A stretch of 64,000 nucleotides of DNA from Methylocystis heyeri (GTDB lineage: Bacteria; Pseudomonadota; Alphaproteobacteria; Rhizobiales; Beijerinckiaceae), in assembly GCF_004802635.2 (NCBI RefSeq), contig NZ_CP046052.1, positions 1,054,001 to 1,118,000 of the forward strand. Reading direction: 5' to 3'. Both the position numbers and the translations under genes were made by a program. Numbering within the stretch: position 1 is the stretch's first letter; every line of letters starts with the position of its first letter. A model generated the notes under the pieces. The model saw nothing but the letters and a program-made list of their open reading frames with translations, did not search any database and was not told the DNA's origin. This document shows, piece by piece, positions 48,304 through 56,690 of the stretch.

Positions 48304-49284
48304 GTGTCGCAAACCCCGATCTATACGCCGCCGGCGAAACCCGGCCGCGGCCGCATCTATGATTCGATCACCCAGACCATCGGCGACACCCCGATCGTGC
48401 GCCTGGATCGCCTCGCCCAGGAAAAGGGAGTGAAGGCCAATCTGCTCGCAAAGCTGGAGTTCTTCAATCCGATCGCCAGCGTCAAGGACCGCATCGGCGT
48501 CAATATGATCGACGCCCTGGAGAAGAGCGGAACGATCGAGCCCGGCAAGACCACCATCATCGAGCCGACCTCCGGCAACACCGGCATCGCGCTGGCTTTC
48601 GTCGCCGCGGCCCGGGGCTACAAGCTCATACTGGTCATGCCCGAGTCCATGTCGATCGAGCGCCGCAAGATGCTCTCGCTGCTCGGAGCGGAGCTGGTGC
48701 TGACCCCGGCGGCCCAGGGCATGAAGGGCGCCGTCGCCAAGGCGAATGAGCTCAATGCGGAAAATCCCGGCTCGATCATCCCGCAGCAGTTCGAAAACCC
48801 GTCCAACCCCGCAATCCATTTCGCCACCACCGCCGAAGAAATCTGGAACGACACCAACGGCGCGGTGGATTATTTCGTCTCCGGCGTCGGCACTGGCGGC
48901 ACCATCACGGGCGTCGGGCGCGCGCTGAAGCCGCGCAAGCCGGGATTGAAGATCGTGGCCGTGGAGCCCGAGGATTCCGCGGTTCTTTCCGGTCGCCCGC
49001 CGGGACCCCATAAAATCCAGGGCATCGGGGCCGGCTTCGTGCCGCCCGTGCTCGATCGCAGCGTGATCGACGAGGTCGTCACCATCGGCAACCAGACCGC
49101 ATTCGAGACCGCCCGGCTGCTCGCCCGGATCGAGGGAATTCCGGTCGGCATCTCCTCGGGCGCGGCGGTGGCCGCGGCGCTGGAGATCGCCGCGAGGCCC
49201 GAGGCCGAAGGCAAGAATATCGTGCTGATCATCCCTTCCTTCGCCGAGCGCTATCTGTCGACCGCGCTCTTCGAAGGGCTCTGA
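48304..49284 (+). CDS. cysK: Cysteine synthase A (O-acetylserine sulfhydrylase)
   Basis: A 326-residue PLP enzyme that makes cysteine from O-acetylserine and sulfide. The PLP lysine lies in [15 protein letters not shown], the substrate loop in [16 protein letters not shown], and the PLP-phosphate loop in [14 protein letters not shown]. Complete. The start is GTG at 48304 ([14 protein letters not shown]); the ~15-residue N-terminal extension before [16 protein letters not shown] is longer than in E. coli. A hairpin terminator follows the stop. Confidence 0.94.
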   Translation: MSQTPIYTPPAKPGRGRIYDSITQTIGDTPIVRLDRLAQEKGVKANLLAKLEFFNPIASVKDRIGVNMIDALEKSGTIEPGKTTIIEPTSGNTGIALAFVAAARGYKLILVMPESMSIERRKMLSLLGAELVLTPAAQGMKGAVAKANELNAENPGSIIPQQFENPSNPAIHFATTAEEIWNDTNGAVDYFVSGVGTGGTITGVGRALKPRKPGLKIVAVEPEDSAVLSGRPPGPHKIQGIGAGFVPPVLDRSVIDEVVTIGNQTAFETARLLARIEGIPVGISSGAAVAAALEIAARPEAEGKNIVLIIPSFAERYLSTALFEGL

Positions 49285-49296
49285 ACGAGCTTACGG

Positions 49297-49323
49297 CCGG
49301 CGCCGTTGAGGCGCCGGTTCGTT
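49297..49323 (+). terminator. Rho-independent terminator of cysK
   Basis: Perfect 8-bp stem CCGGCGCC/GGCGCCGG with loop GTTGA followed by TTCGTTT, 12 bases past the cysK stop. Confidence 0.75.
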
Positions 49324-49325
49324 TA

Positions 49326-49440
49326 AGACGAGCAAAGCTCGTTCCTCGAGATGGGGCCTGACTGAGCATCTGACAAAATAAGACGCCCCTCTTGCTGAGG
49401 AGCCTGCGAAGCAGGCGTCTCGAAGCACGAGGGGCGATGC
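49326..49440. repeat. Dispersed repeat, family D, copy 2
   Basis: Second copy of the 11868 element: shared words include CAAAGCTCG, CTGACAAAA, and an uninterrupted GCTGAGGAGCCTGCGAAGCA...GTCTCGAAGCA stretch. Placed between the terminators of cysK and the convergent small membrane gene. Confidence 0.85.
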
Positions 49441-49462
49441 CCCGACTCTGTAAGCAGTCAGG

Positions 49463-49485
49463 CCGGCGCGCCTTTGAGGCGCCGG
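49463..49485 (-). terminator. Hairpin downstream of the 49492 membrane gene
   Basis: CCGGCGC/GCGCCGG arms with an inner GCC/GGC pairing, directly after the stop of the minus-strand gene. No strong T-tract, so a weak call. Confidence 0.45.
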
Positions 49486-49491
49486 TCCTGG

Positions 49492-49848
49492 TTACTTGCT
49501 GTTCAGCTTGGGCGCGCTCGTCGTGGCTTTCAGTCTGTCGTGATGGTGGCGGCCGTAGGCGCCGACGATATAACCCACCACGGTGATCACAGCGTAGACC
49601 AGGATCAGGAAGCCGCCCCGCTCATTGGCCTTCGAAGCTTTTTCCAGCAGGCCGGTCACGTCGGTCACATCCGCGAACTTATCAACTGCGACGCCGGAGA
49701 CCACGGCCACGATCGGAACCACCCAGGACGGCACTTTGAAATAGCCCAGCGCTGCGGCGATCAGGAAAGCGACCAGACCCACGAGATGGACAAACTGAAG
49801 GAAAATGGACTGCGACACGAGGCCGAGCAGTCGAATGATCTTCACCAT
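49492..49848 (-). CDS. Small multi-pass membrane protein, unknown
   Basis: A 118-residue protein with three hydrophobic stretches (IFLQFVHLVGLVAFLIAAALGYF, VVPIVAVVSGVAV, GFLILVYAVITVVGYIVGAYG) and a basic His-rich tail (RHHHDRLK). It lies 45 bases downstream of pyrB on the same strand, where rhizobia often have pyrC. No family recognised; the size and helices resemble small holin-like or DUF membrane proteins, without firm support. Confidence 0.6.
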   Translation of the reverse strand: MVKIIRLLGLVSQSIFLQFVHLVGLVAFLIAAALGYFKVPSWVVPIVAVVSGVAVDKFADVTDVTGLLEKASKANERGGFLILVYAVITVVGYIVGAYGRHHHDRLKATTSAPKLNSK

Positions 49849-49893
49849 TGGGTCACCCTTTAAGGTAGAGAACCGGAAGCTTCAGCCTCATAA

Positions 49894-50844
49894 TTACACG
49901 TTCGGCAGATGATGCGCGAGTGCTTCGAGCACCGCCATGCGGACGGCCACGCCCATCTCCACCTGCTCGCGGATCAGGGACTGGGGTCCGTCGGCCACGG
50001 ACGAGTCGATCTCCACGCCCCTGTTCATGGGCCCGGGATGCATGACGAGGGCGCCGGGGGCGGCGCGGGCGAGTTTTTCCTCGTCGAGGCCGAAAAAGTG
50101 AAAATATTCACGGGAGCTCGGCACCAGGGAGCCGCTCATGCGCTCGCGCTGAAGGCGCAGCATCATCACGATATCCGCCCCGTCGACGCCGCGCTGCATG
50201 TCGTTGACGACCTGGACCCCGAGGCGCTCCAGCCCGCGCGGAACCAGCGTCGAAGGTCCCACGGCGCGCACCCGCGCGCCCAGGGCGGCGAGCAGCAGGA
50301 TGTTGGAGCGGGCCACGCGCGAATGAAGCACGTCTCCGCAAATGGCGACGATCAGCCCTTCGATCCGCCCCTTGTTTCTGCGGATGGTCAGCGCGTCCAG
50401 CAGAGCCTGGGTCGGATGCTCGTGCGCTCCGTCGCCGGCGTTGACCACCGAACAGTCGACCTTGCGGGCGAGAAGATGCGCGGCGCCGGCCTGGGAGTGC
50501 CGCACCACGATGATGTCGGGGCGCATGGCGTTGAGCGTCATGGCCGTATCGAGCAGGGTCTCGCCCTTTTTTTCCGAAGACTGCGCCACCGACATGTTCA
50601 TGACGTCGGCGCCGAGGCGCTTGCCGGCGATCTCAAAGGAGGCCTGCGTGCGCGTGGAGGCTTCGTAGAACAGGTTGATCTGCGTCCGCCCGCGAAGCTT
50701 CGAGCTCTTCTTCTCCACCTGCCGCGATACTTCGATGGCGTTCTCCGCCATGTCGAGCAGCGCGACGATCTCGGGCCGCGACAGCCCCTCAATGCCGAGC
50801 AGATGACGGTGAGGGTAATAAGCAGTGGAGGAGTTTGAGGCCAT
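49894..50844 (-). CDS. pyrB: Aspartate carbamoyltransferase catalytic subunit
   Basis: A 316-residue transcarbamoylase, first committed step of pyrimidine synthesis (carbamoyl phosphate plus aspartate). It has the carbamoyl-phosphate motif [25 protein letters not shown] and the aspartate-side [12 protein letters not shown], all intact. The start at 50844 ([18 protein letters not shown]) is preferred; an ATG-type alternative lies 21 bases upstream. Neither pyrC nor a regulatory pyrI is adjacent. It follows the GGDEF-EAL gene on the same strand after 78 bases. Confidence 0.95.
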   Translation of the reverse strand: MASNSSTAYYPHRHLLGIEGLSRPEIVALLDMAENAIEVSRQVEKKSSKLRGRTQINLFYEASTRTQASFEIAGKRLGADVMNMSVAQSSEKKGETLLDTAMTLNAMRPDIIVVRHSQAGAAHLLARKVDCSVVNAGDGAHEHPTQALLDALTIRRNKGRIEGLIVAICGDVLHSRVARSNILLLAALGARVRAVGPSTLVPRGLERLGVQVVNDMQRGVDGADIVMMLRLQRERMSGSLVPSSREYFHFFGLDEEKLARAAPGALVMHPGPMNRGVEIDSSVADGPQSLIREQVEMGVAVRMAVLEALAHHLPNV

Positions 50845-50922
50845 GCCGCCTGATACCATCTTCATGGGCGGCGTGGAACGAGCTTTTCTCTTCTCGTTTA
50901 CGCCGGCTCTGGAAGCCGGCGC

Positions 50923-52905
50923 TCAGGCCGCCCGTTCGCCTTCGAGGCAGGCCGCAAGGCGGGGAAATCCCATCAGGCCCGCCAATTCATCGGCCCGCGC
51001 CGGCGCCCCGAAAAAGGGCCCCTGGGCCTCGCTGCATCCCAGCTTGCGGACGGCTTCCAGCTGGCCCTCGTTTTCGACGCCTTTGGCTATGACCTCGAGC
51101 CCCAGCGCGCGGGCGACCTCGCAGGAAATCCTGGCGACGGTCGAGGAAATCGTGCCGGCGCCGAGTTCGCGCACCAGATTCGTGCCGAGGCTCAGCCTCG
51201 TCAGGGGCAATTCCACGAGATTGGAGAGTTCGCCCAGGCCGCCGTCCACATCCTTCAGGCCCACGGAAATCCCCATGTCCCGAAGCAGTCGGAGCTGCCG
51301 CATGGCGTCGGGGGACGAGACTATGAGGGGCGCCTGAGCCAATTCGATCTCGAGCCGCCGCGGATCGAAATCGTGGCGCGCGAGCGTTTTCTCCACGCTC
51401 CGCGCAAAGCCCTCACGGCATAATTGCAAATGGGAGACGGGCACGCTCGCCCTTAGAGCCTCGGGCCAGGAAACCGCGGCCTCGACCGCTTTTTCGAGGA
51501 GGAACGCCTCGACGGAGCCGCGCGAATCGCTGCGCTCCGCCGTGCAAAGGTTCTGATCCAGCCGCAGCGCGGCGCTGAAGCCGCTGGTCTGCAGCGCGCC
51601 GAGATTGACGCAAGGCTCGAACACGAGGTCCAGCTCCTTGGCCTCGGGCGCCCGCTCGGGTTCGCTTGCGCCGCCTGCGACGCTCGCCGAACGGTCGCGG
51701 AACAGCGCGAAGGCGCTCCTGCCGGAGTTCTTGGCGACGTAGAGGGAGCTGTCCGCATTGCGCATCAGCGTCACCCCGTCCATGCCGTCCCGGGGTGCGA
51801 GAGCGACGCCTACGCTGATTGTGATGCTGCGAGATTCGCCGTCGACGAGGAAAGGCTCCCTGAAACTCTGCACTATTCGTTCTGCGACGCTCCTCGCCTG
51901 CGCCTCGTTTGATGCGCCGGAGGCGATCAAGGCGAATTCGTCGCCTCCGAGCCGGGACACGACGTCGGCTCGCCGCGTGCAGCGCTCCAATCTGCGGGCG
52001 GCTTCGATCAGAGTCTGGTCGCCGGCCGCGTGGCCGAGGGTGTCGTTGACTTTCTTGAACCCGTCGAGATCCAGGCACATCACCGCGAAGCCCTCGCCCG
52101 TGCGTTCGAGGCGGGCCAGCGCTCGCGTCATCTGGTCGTGGAAGAATTTGCGGTTGGGCAGGCTGGTGAGTTCGTCCCGGAGGACATTGTCCTCGGTTTC
52201 CAGAAGCGTAGCGCAACGCCGCACGGACGCGTCCGACCGCGCAACGTTGGAGGCGAGCATGAAGAGCCCGAAAAATCCGAGGATGGTGGCGAAAGGCTCC
52301 AACCCTTTGGTTTGAGCGCTCTCCACGGCGTATAGCAGGCCCGTCATGACCGGCGCCATGAAGGCGACCGCGGCCGCGGGAATCGACGCCATGACCGTCG
52401 AGCCGACAAACATCATGCCGAGGCTGACGCAAATGACGATCAGCCTTTCGGCGGAGTCGCCCAAGGCGAGAAAAAGCGCCGGCGCAACGCTCCAAAGCAG
52501 GCCCAGCGCCGCAGCGCCCGTCGTGATCGCCGCCAAATCGCGCAGGCCGGGCTGCCCAGGCCTGGCGCTCAGCATCCCGGCCGCGCCGCCGGCCGTCAGC
52601 GCGATCACCGTCCCGCCCCACGCCGCCACAGGAACCGACGGCAGGCCGTTTCTCAAGGCGCAGGTCAGGACCACGGCGTTCAGGCAGCTTCCCAGCATCA
52701 TCAAGGGGGTGAATTTGCACACGGCTGCGAATTGCTCGCGCCGGATTCGCTTCGTAAGCGCGTCGGAGGGCTCCCCGCGGCCGAAATAGAGGGCGTCCCC
52801 TCTCAGGAACTGCAGGAACAGCTTTAACGGCTGGCTCCGCTGTTGAGGAATGATCGCTCGGGCAAAAGTGGCGTCATCGTCTACGCCAAAGGTCGGGGTC
52901 GCCAT
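50923..52905 (-). CDS. Membrane GGDEF-EAL protein with degenerate EAL domain
   Basis: A 660-residue inner-membrane protein. About five to six helices occupy residues 65-230. The GGDEF domain has an intact RLGGDEFALI active site and, five residues before it, an RRAD (RxxD) inhibitory I-site, so diguanylate cyclase activity is likely. The EAL domain is degraded: FSAALRL replaces the E-A-L glutamate, LKDVDGGLGELSNL replaces DDFGTGYSSL and LSLG replaces KID, so phosphodiesterase activity is unlikely; it may bind c-di-GMP or act structurally. Start at MATPTFGVDD; TTG at 52917 is the alternative. Confidence 0.9.
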   Translation of the reverse strand: MATPTFGVDDDATFARAIIPQQRSQPLKLFLQFLRGDALYFGRGEPSDALTKRIRREQFAAVCKFTPLMMLGSCLNAVVLTCALRNGLPSVPVAAWGGTVIALTAGGAAGMLSARPGQPGLRDLAAITTGAAALGLLWSVAPALFLALGDSAERLIVICVSLGMMFVGSTVMASIPAAAVAFMAPVMTGLLYAVESAQTKGLEPFATILGFFGLFMLASNVARSDASVRRCATLLETEDNVLRDELTSLPNRKFFHDQMTRALARLERTGEGFAVMCLDLDGFKKVNDTLGHAAGDQTLIEAARRLERCTRRADVVSRLGGDEFALIASGASNEAQARSVAERIVQSFREPFLVDGESRSITISVGVALAPRDGMDGVTLMRNADSSLYVAKNSGRSAFALFRDRSASVAGGASEPERAPEAKELDLVFEPCVNLGALQTSGFSAALRLDQNLCTAERSDSRGSVEAFLLEKAVEAAVSWPEALRASVPVSHLQLCREGFARSVEKTLARHDFDPRRLEIELAQAPLIVSSPDAMRQLRLLRDMGISVGLKDVDGGLGELSNLVELPLTRLSLGTNLVRELGAGTISSTVARISCEVARALGLEVIAKGVENEGQLEAVRKLGCSEAQGPFFGAPARADELAGLMGFPRLAACLEGERAA

Positions 52906-53088
52906 TCGTTGTCTCAACAGCCTGAAATTAACCCGGTCGCCGTCAAATCTTCCGCTTTGGCGCTTTCACAATTGTAAATGAATTGCATCGATTGCCGCTC
53001 ATTTTTGTTACGGTTTCCGAAGCCTGAACGGCCGTCGCTCGCACGGAAATGGCCTCGCGGCGATTTCGGAAAGGGAATGAAGTCCTTT

Positions 53089-54474
53089 TCAATCGGAATT
53101 TGATGTTCTCTGACTCGGAATCAGAAGATTTCCGGCGACGGACATCCAGTCGGGGTAGTGAAGACGATCCGGCAAGCTGCGCAACACTTCCATTTTAACG
53201 AACGGAAATCCGCTTTCGACGAGTTCCTCCCAATCGCAGGTCGTCGCATTGCGCTCGTATCTGGAAGGAAACAGCGCCTTGCATCGCAACCCGGCAGCCG
53301 AAAGCCGTCCAGCCAAACGGGTTTCGTACAAATTTATAACATCCTGCTTTTCCGAAAGGCTCTCGACGCGGTTGAAGAAGTCCGCAAACGCGCGCGAAGT
53401 AAGAACGCCGGAGTTGAAGGCCAGAAAATAGCTCTGCAGGTGCCATTGCCGCTCAATATTATCCGTAAGGCCTATCACATCCGCGTCTGTGTCGCGTATC
53501 CGCCGCATGACCTCCCCGAAGGCGTCGAGATCCAAGGGTCCGACGATGCTGTCATTGATCAAATAGAGGGTGTCGATCGCATGAAGTTCTGGGTCGAGGC
53601 GCAAGAGATGCGCCCATGCAGCAAAATCAAATCCAACATTTTGCCGAATATACATGCCGTCGACGAGATCTAATAAATAGTCGTCAGCATCGCGAAACGC
53701 AGTATCGCACGCTACGATCAGCACGAGACCGACGCCATGCCGCTTCAGCGCGGAAAGATGATGTAGAATATGCGGCTTCATTCGCCCGTCAGGCGAATGA
53801 GTGACAAAGAGAGCTGTTTCACTACGGATGGACAGCGGTTTGAGGCAATCGAGCCGGGCTGAAGCAACGTCGCCGACGACGTGTAGATTAGTTCGCCGGC
53901 CTTCGTTTATGCCGTAGTGTAGATAATGCGCAAGAGGCGCAAACCCTTCTGACGAAACTTCCGGGTAGGAATAGGCATAGTAATCGCTGTCAAAGCTCGG
54001 ATGGGGAGCGCGCCGATGCTTCGCGCCCCATCGAACATAATGCGCAAGCGGGTTGGAACTCGCGCAATCGGGGTTTTTTTCGCGATAAAAACCGGTGTCG
54101 AACACCGGGTTGGGTTGGCGGCCCTCCTCGGCGCCGTACAACAAATAATGGACGAGCGGGTCTATTCCCGCGGCCGATACATCCGGATTTTGTTCAAGGT
54201 AGAACTTCGTGTCGAAAAGCGGATGGGGGTTTCGCCTCTCCTTCGCGCCACACCGGACGTAATGGACGAGAGGATTGACGCCGCTGGCGACTATGTCGGG
54301 ATATTGCTCGAGATAGAAATGCGTATCGAACAAGGGGTGGGGATTGCGCCGTTCCGTTGCGCCGTGGATCAGGTAATGGGCTACAGGGTCGACGCCCGCG
54401 GAAGCCACATCCGGATATTGCTCCAGATAGAAGGAAACATCGAACAACTGGAGGAGATCTCGGTTCTCTTTCAT
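53089..54474 (-). CDS. RgpF-like (rhamnan synthesis F) protein with N-terminal 38-residue repeats
   Basis: A 461-residue protein. Residues 11-198 hold five tandem units starting with FD at 11, 49, 87, 125 and 161, each of the form FD-x2-FYLEQYPDVA-x-AGV-x-PL-x-HYL-x2-GA-x2-RR-x-PHPL. The C-terminal ~240 residues resemble rhamnan synthesis protein F (FVTHSPDGRMKPHILHHLSAL, NVGFDFAAWAHLL, LYLINDSIVGPL, DVIGLTDNIERQWHLQSYFLAF), found with glycosyltransferases of surface polysaccharides. No other polysaccharide genes are adjacent. Slightly lower GC than neighbours. Confidence 0.8.
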   Translation of the reverse strand: MKENRDLLQLFDVSFYLEQYPDVASAGVDPVAHYLIHGATERRNPHPLFDTHFYLEQYPDIVASGVNPLVHYVRCGAKERRNPHPLFDTKFYLEQNPDVSAAGIDPLVHYLLYGAEEGRQPNPVFDTGFYREKNPDCASSNPLAHYVRWGAKHRRAPHPSFDSDYYAYSYPEVSSEGFAPLAHYLHYGINEGRRTNLHVVGDVASARLDCLKPLSIRSETALFVTHSPDGRMKPHILHHLSALKRHGVGLVLIVACDTAFRDADDYLLDLVDGMYIRQNVGFDFAAWAHLLRLDPELHAIDTLYLINDSIVGPLDLDAFGEVMRRIRDTDADVIGLTDNIERQWHLQSYFLAFNSGVLTSRAFADFFNRVESLSEKQDVINLYETRLAGRLSAAGLRCKALFPSRYERNATTCDWEELVESGFPFVKMEVLRSLPDRLHYPDWMSVAGNLLIPSQRTSNSD

Positions 54475-54680
54475 GTCATGTCGTTGTTTGCATCGTTGAA
54501 ACGACGAAGACGCCCCCAGCGAGCCGTCTGAAAGTCAGATTTATATTAGATTCTGGCGCTCGGGGGCAAGAGTCCCCCACAAAGCGCTGCGCCGCGAGCG
54601 GAAGAAATCACAGTCGACCGGGATATCGACGCCGGGAGCCATGGTTCGCGCACGTGGCGGACCGCTTCCGATCGCCTCGC
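54475..54680. other. Intergenic region upstream of the nad operon
   Basis: About 200 bases between the divergent RgpF-like gene and the nad promoter. I see no gene, repeat or terminator in it. Confidence 0.5.
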
Positions 54681-54709
54681 TTGACATATGCTCTTAACGA
54701 GCATATGTC
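54681..54709 (+). promoter_or_regulatory. nadA promoter with perfect operator palindrome
   Basis: TTGACA (54681-54686), 17 bases, then TATGTC as -10. Superimposed is a perfect 11-bp inverted repeat GACATATGCTC-TTAAC-GAGCATATGTC (54683-54709). A repressor bound here would cover the whole promoter. The ATGCTC/GAGCAT core is like what I remember for NadQ operators of alphaproteobacterial NAD genes. Confidence 0.7.
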
Positions 54710-54784
54710 GGAACGCAATCTGGTTCACGGCAGGCGCTTCTCTCAGGAGCGCACAGGTCGGTGTTCAGTATAAGAATGGCCAGC

Positions 54785-54805
54785 TTATGCTCATAATGAG
54801 CAAAA
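54785..54805 (+). promoter_or_regulatory. Second nad operator in the nadA leader
   Basis: TTATGCTC-ATAAT-GAGCAAAA, the same ATGCTC-N5-GAGCA core as the promoter site, 95 bases further downstream and 30 bases before the nadA start. Two sites about nine helical turns apart could allow cooperative or looping repression. Confidence 0.6.
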
Positions 54806-54834
54806 CCGCCTCGGGCTTATGTTAGGAGTTCGCG

Positions 54835-55938
54835 ATGAGCACGCGGTCCCTGATGGGAGAAAAATTGGCGACGGTCGCCGGGGCGGCCTCTGCAGCCGCA
54901 GGTCTTGGCGACGGTCTCGTATCGCACTTTCCCGTCGTCACCAGGCCCAATCTGGAATGGACCGCCGAGGTGGAGGCGGCGACGGCGCATCTCTACGAGC
55001 GCGTCGCCAAGGTCATCCCCCCGGTCGAGTGGCCGTTTCATGCGCCTTACGTCAAGGCCATCAACGATCTGAAGCGCGAGCGCAACGCCGTCATCCTCGC
55101 GCATAACTATCAGACCCCCGAAATTTATCATTGCGTCGCCGATTATGTCGGCGACAGCCTTCAGCTCGCCAAGCTCGCCGCCGCCTCCCCTGCGGACGTC
55201 ATCGTCCAGGGCGGCGTGCATTTCATGGCCGAGACCTCGAAGATATTGAGCCCGGAAAAGACCGTGCTGATACCGGATTCGGAAGCGGGCTGTTCGCTGG
55301 CGGCCTCCATCACCGCCGCCGATGTTCGCGCCCTGCGCCGGGAATATCCGGGCGTTCCGATTGTCGCCTATGTCAACACCTCGGCCGAGGTGAAGGCGGA
55401 AGTCGACATCTGCTGCACGTCTTCCAACGCGCTCAAGATTGTCGAGAGCCTTGGAACGGACCGGGTCATCATGGTTCCGGACCGCTATCTGGCGCAGAAC
55501 GTCGCCGCACAGACCAAGGTGAAGATCATCGCCTGGCGCGGCGCCTGCGAGGTCCATGAGCGCTTCACCGCCGAGGAGCTGGAAAGCTACCGCGCCGATC
55601 ACCCCGGCGTGAAGATCATCGCCCATCCCGAATGCCCGCGCGAGGTGGTGGAAATCTCGGATTTCGCCGGCTCGACGGCGGCCATGATCGACTATGTCCG
55701 CACCAGGAAGCCGGCGCGGGTCCTGCTCGTCACCGAATGCTCGATGGCCGACAATGTCGCGGCGGAAACCACCGGGACGGAGTTCATCCGGCCCTGCAAT
55801 TTCTGCCCCCACATGAAGCGCATCACTTTGCCGAAGATTCTCGACAGCCTGATCTACATGCGCGAAGAAGTTCAGGTCGACCCGCTGCTGGCGGAGCGGG
55901 CGCGCGCCAGCGTCCAGCGTATGATCGACGTGGGCTGA
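54835..55938 (+). CDS. nadA: Quinolinate synthase
   Basis: A 367-residue [4Fe-4S] enzyme that condenses iminoaspartate with dihydroxyacetone phosphate to quinolinate in de novo NAD synthesis. It shows [45 protein letters not shown] and the C-terminal [10 protein letters not shown]; cysteines for the cluster are present. AGGAG precedes the ATG. First gene of nadA-DUF4202-nadB-nadC, controlled by the two upstream operators. Confidence 0.96.
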   Translation: MSTRSLMGEKLATVAGAASAAAGLGDGLVSHFPVVTRPNLEWTAEVEAATAHLYERVAKVIPPVEWPFHAPYVKAINDLKRERNAVILAHNYQTPEIYHCVADYVGDSLQLAKLAAASPADVIVQGGVHFMAETSKILSPEKTVLIPDSEAGCSLAASITAADVRALRREYPGVPIVAYVNTSAEVKAEVDICCTSSNALKIVESLGTDRVIMVPDRYLAQNVAAQTKVKIIAWRGACEVHERFTAEELESYRADHPGVKIIAHPECPREVVEISDFAGSTAAMIDYVRTRKPARVLLVTECSMADNVAAETTGTEFIRPCNFCPHMKRITLPKILDSLIYMREEVQVDPLLAERARASVQRMIDVG

Positions 55939-56044
55939 GCTTCGCCAAGGGGCGACGCCCTTCGTCCGACCCATGCGGATCTGGGCATGGCTCCAATCTT
56001 GCCAGCGGGCGGAAGGCGGATATCACGCTTCGGGGACTTCGGCC

Positions 56045-56686
56045 ATGACCGCAAACACACGCCTTGAATCCGTCATAGCGGCGATCGACGCGGCCAATGC
56101 GGCCGATCCGCGCAAATGCGAGTTGGACGGCGAGGAAATCGCCTTCGAGAAGCTCTATTCGCGGCGCATGAGCGAAAGGCTGGACAAGACCTATCCCGAG
56201 GCTTCCGAACTGCTCCGCGTCGCGGCGCGGGCGCAGCATTTGCGTCGCTGGGAGATCGCGCGCAGCGACTACCCCGAGGGAAGGCACGGCTACAACGAGT
56301 GGCGCAAGCGGTGCCGCCTCCACCACGCCGAGCTCGCTGCGGAAATCATGCTCCGGCACGGCTATGACGAAGCGGAAACGCGCCACGTCGGGGCCTTGAT
56401 CCGCAAAGAGCAGCTCAAGAAAGATCCCGAATCCCAGGCCCTGGAGAATGTGGCCGCGCTCGTGTTCCTCGAGTGCTATTTCGGCGACTTCCTGGCCAAA
56501 TATTCCGGCTATGAGGACGAGAAGATCATCGACATCCTCGGCAAGACCTTATGCAAAATGTCGCCCCGCGGCCACAAGGCGGCGCTGGAGATGAATTTGC
56601 CCGCGCGTTCGCTCGCTCTCGTCGCCGCGGCGATCGAGAAAGAATCCGCGGCGCTGGCGCGCCTCGCCGCCGTAGCGGTCGACTGA
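56045..56686 (+). CDS. DUF4202 protein inside the nad operon
   Basis: A 213-residue, all-helical, soluble-looking protein of the DUF4202 family: RLESVIAAIDAANAADP, ELLRVAARAQHLRRWEIARSDYPEGRHGYNEWR, RLHHAELAAEIM, IRKEQLKKDPESQALENVAALVFLECYFGDF. The spaced His/Asp/Glu residues resemble an HD-like metal site, but no catalytic activity is established to my knowledge. It sits 106 bases after nadA and 4 bases before nadB, so it is transcribed with NAD genes. Start MTANTRLE chosen. Confidence 0.85.
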   Translation: MTANTRLESVIAAIDAANAADPRKCELDGEEIAFEKLYSRRMSERLDKTYPEASELLRVAARAQHLRRWEIARSDYPEGRHGYNEWRKRCRLHHAELAAEIMLRHGYDEAETRHVGALIRKEQLKKDPESQALENVAALVFLECYFGDFLAKYSGYEDEKIIDILGKTLCKMSPRGHKAALEMNLPARSLALVAAAIEKESAALARLAAVAVD

Positions 56687-56690
56687 TCCG

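Noticed and set aside
53089-54474. A surface-polysaccharide gene cluster around the RgpF-like gene
   Set aside because: Neighbours are a GGDEF-EAL protein and the nad operon; no further glycosyltransferase, flippase or polymerase is present.
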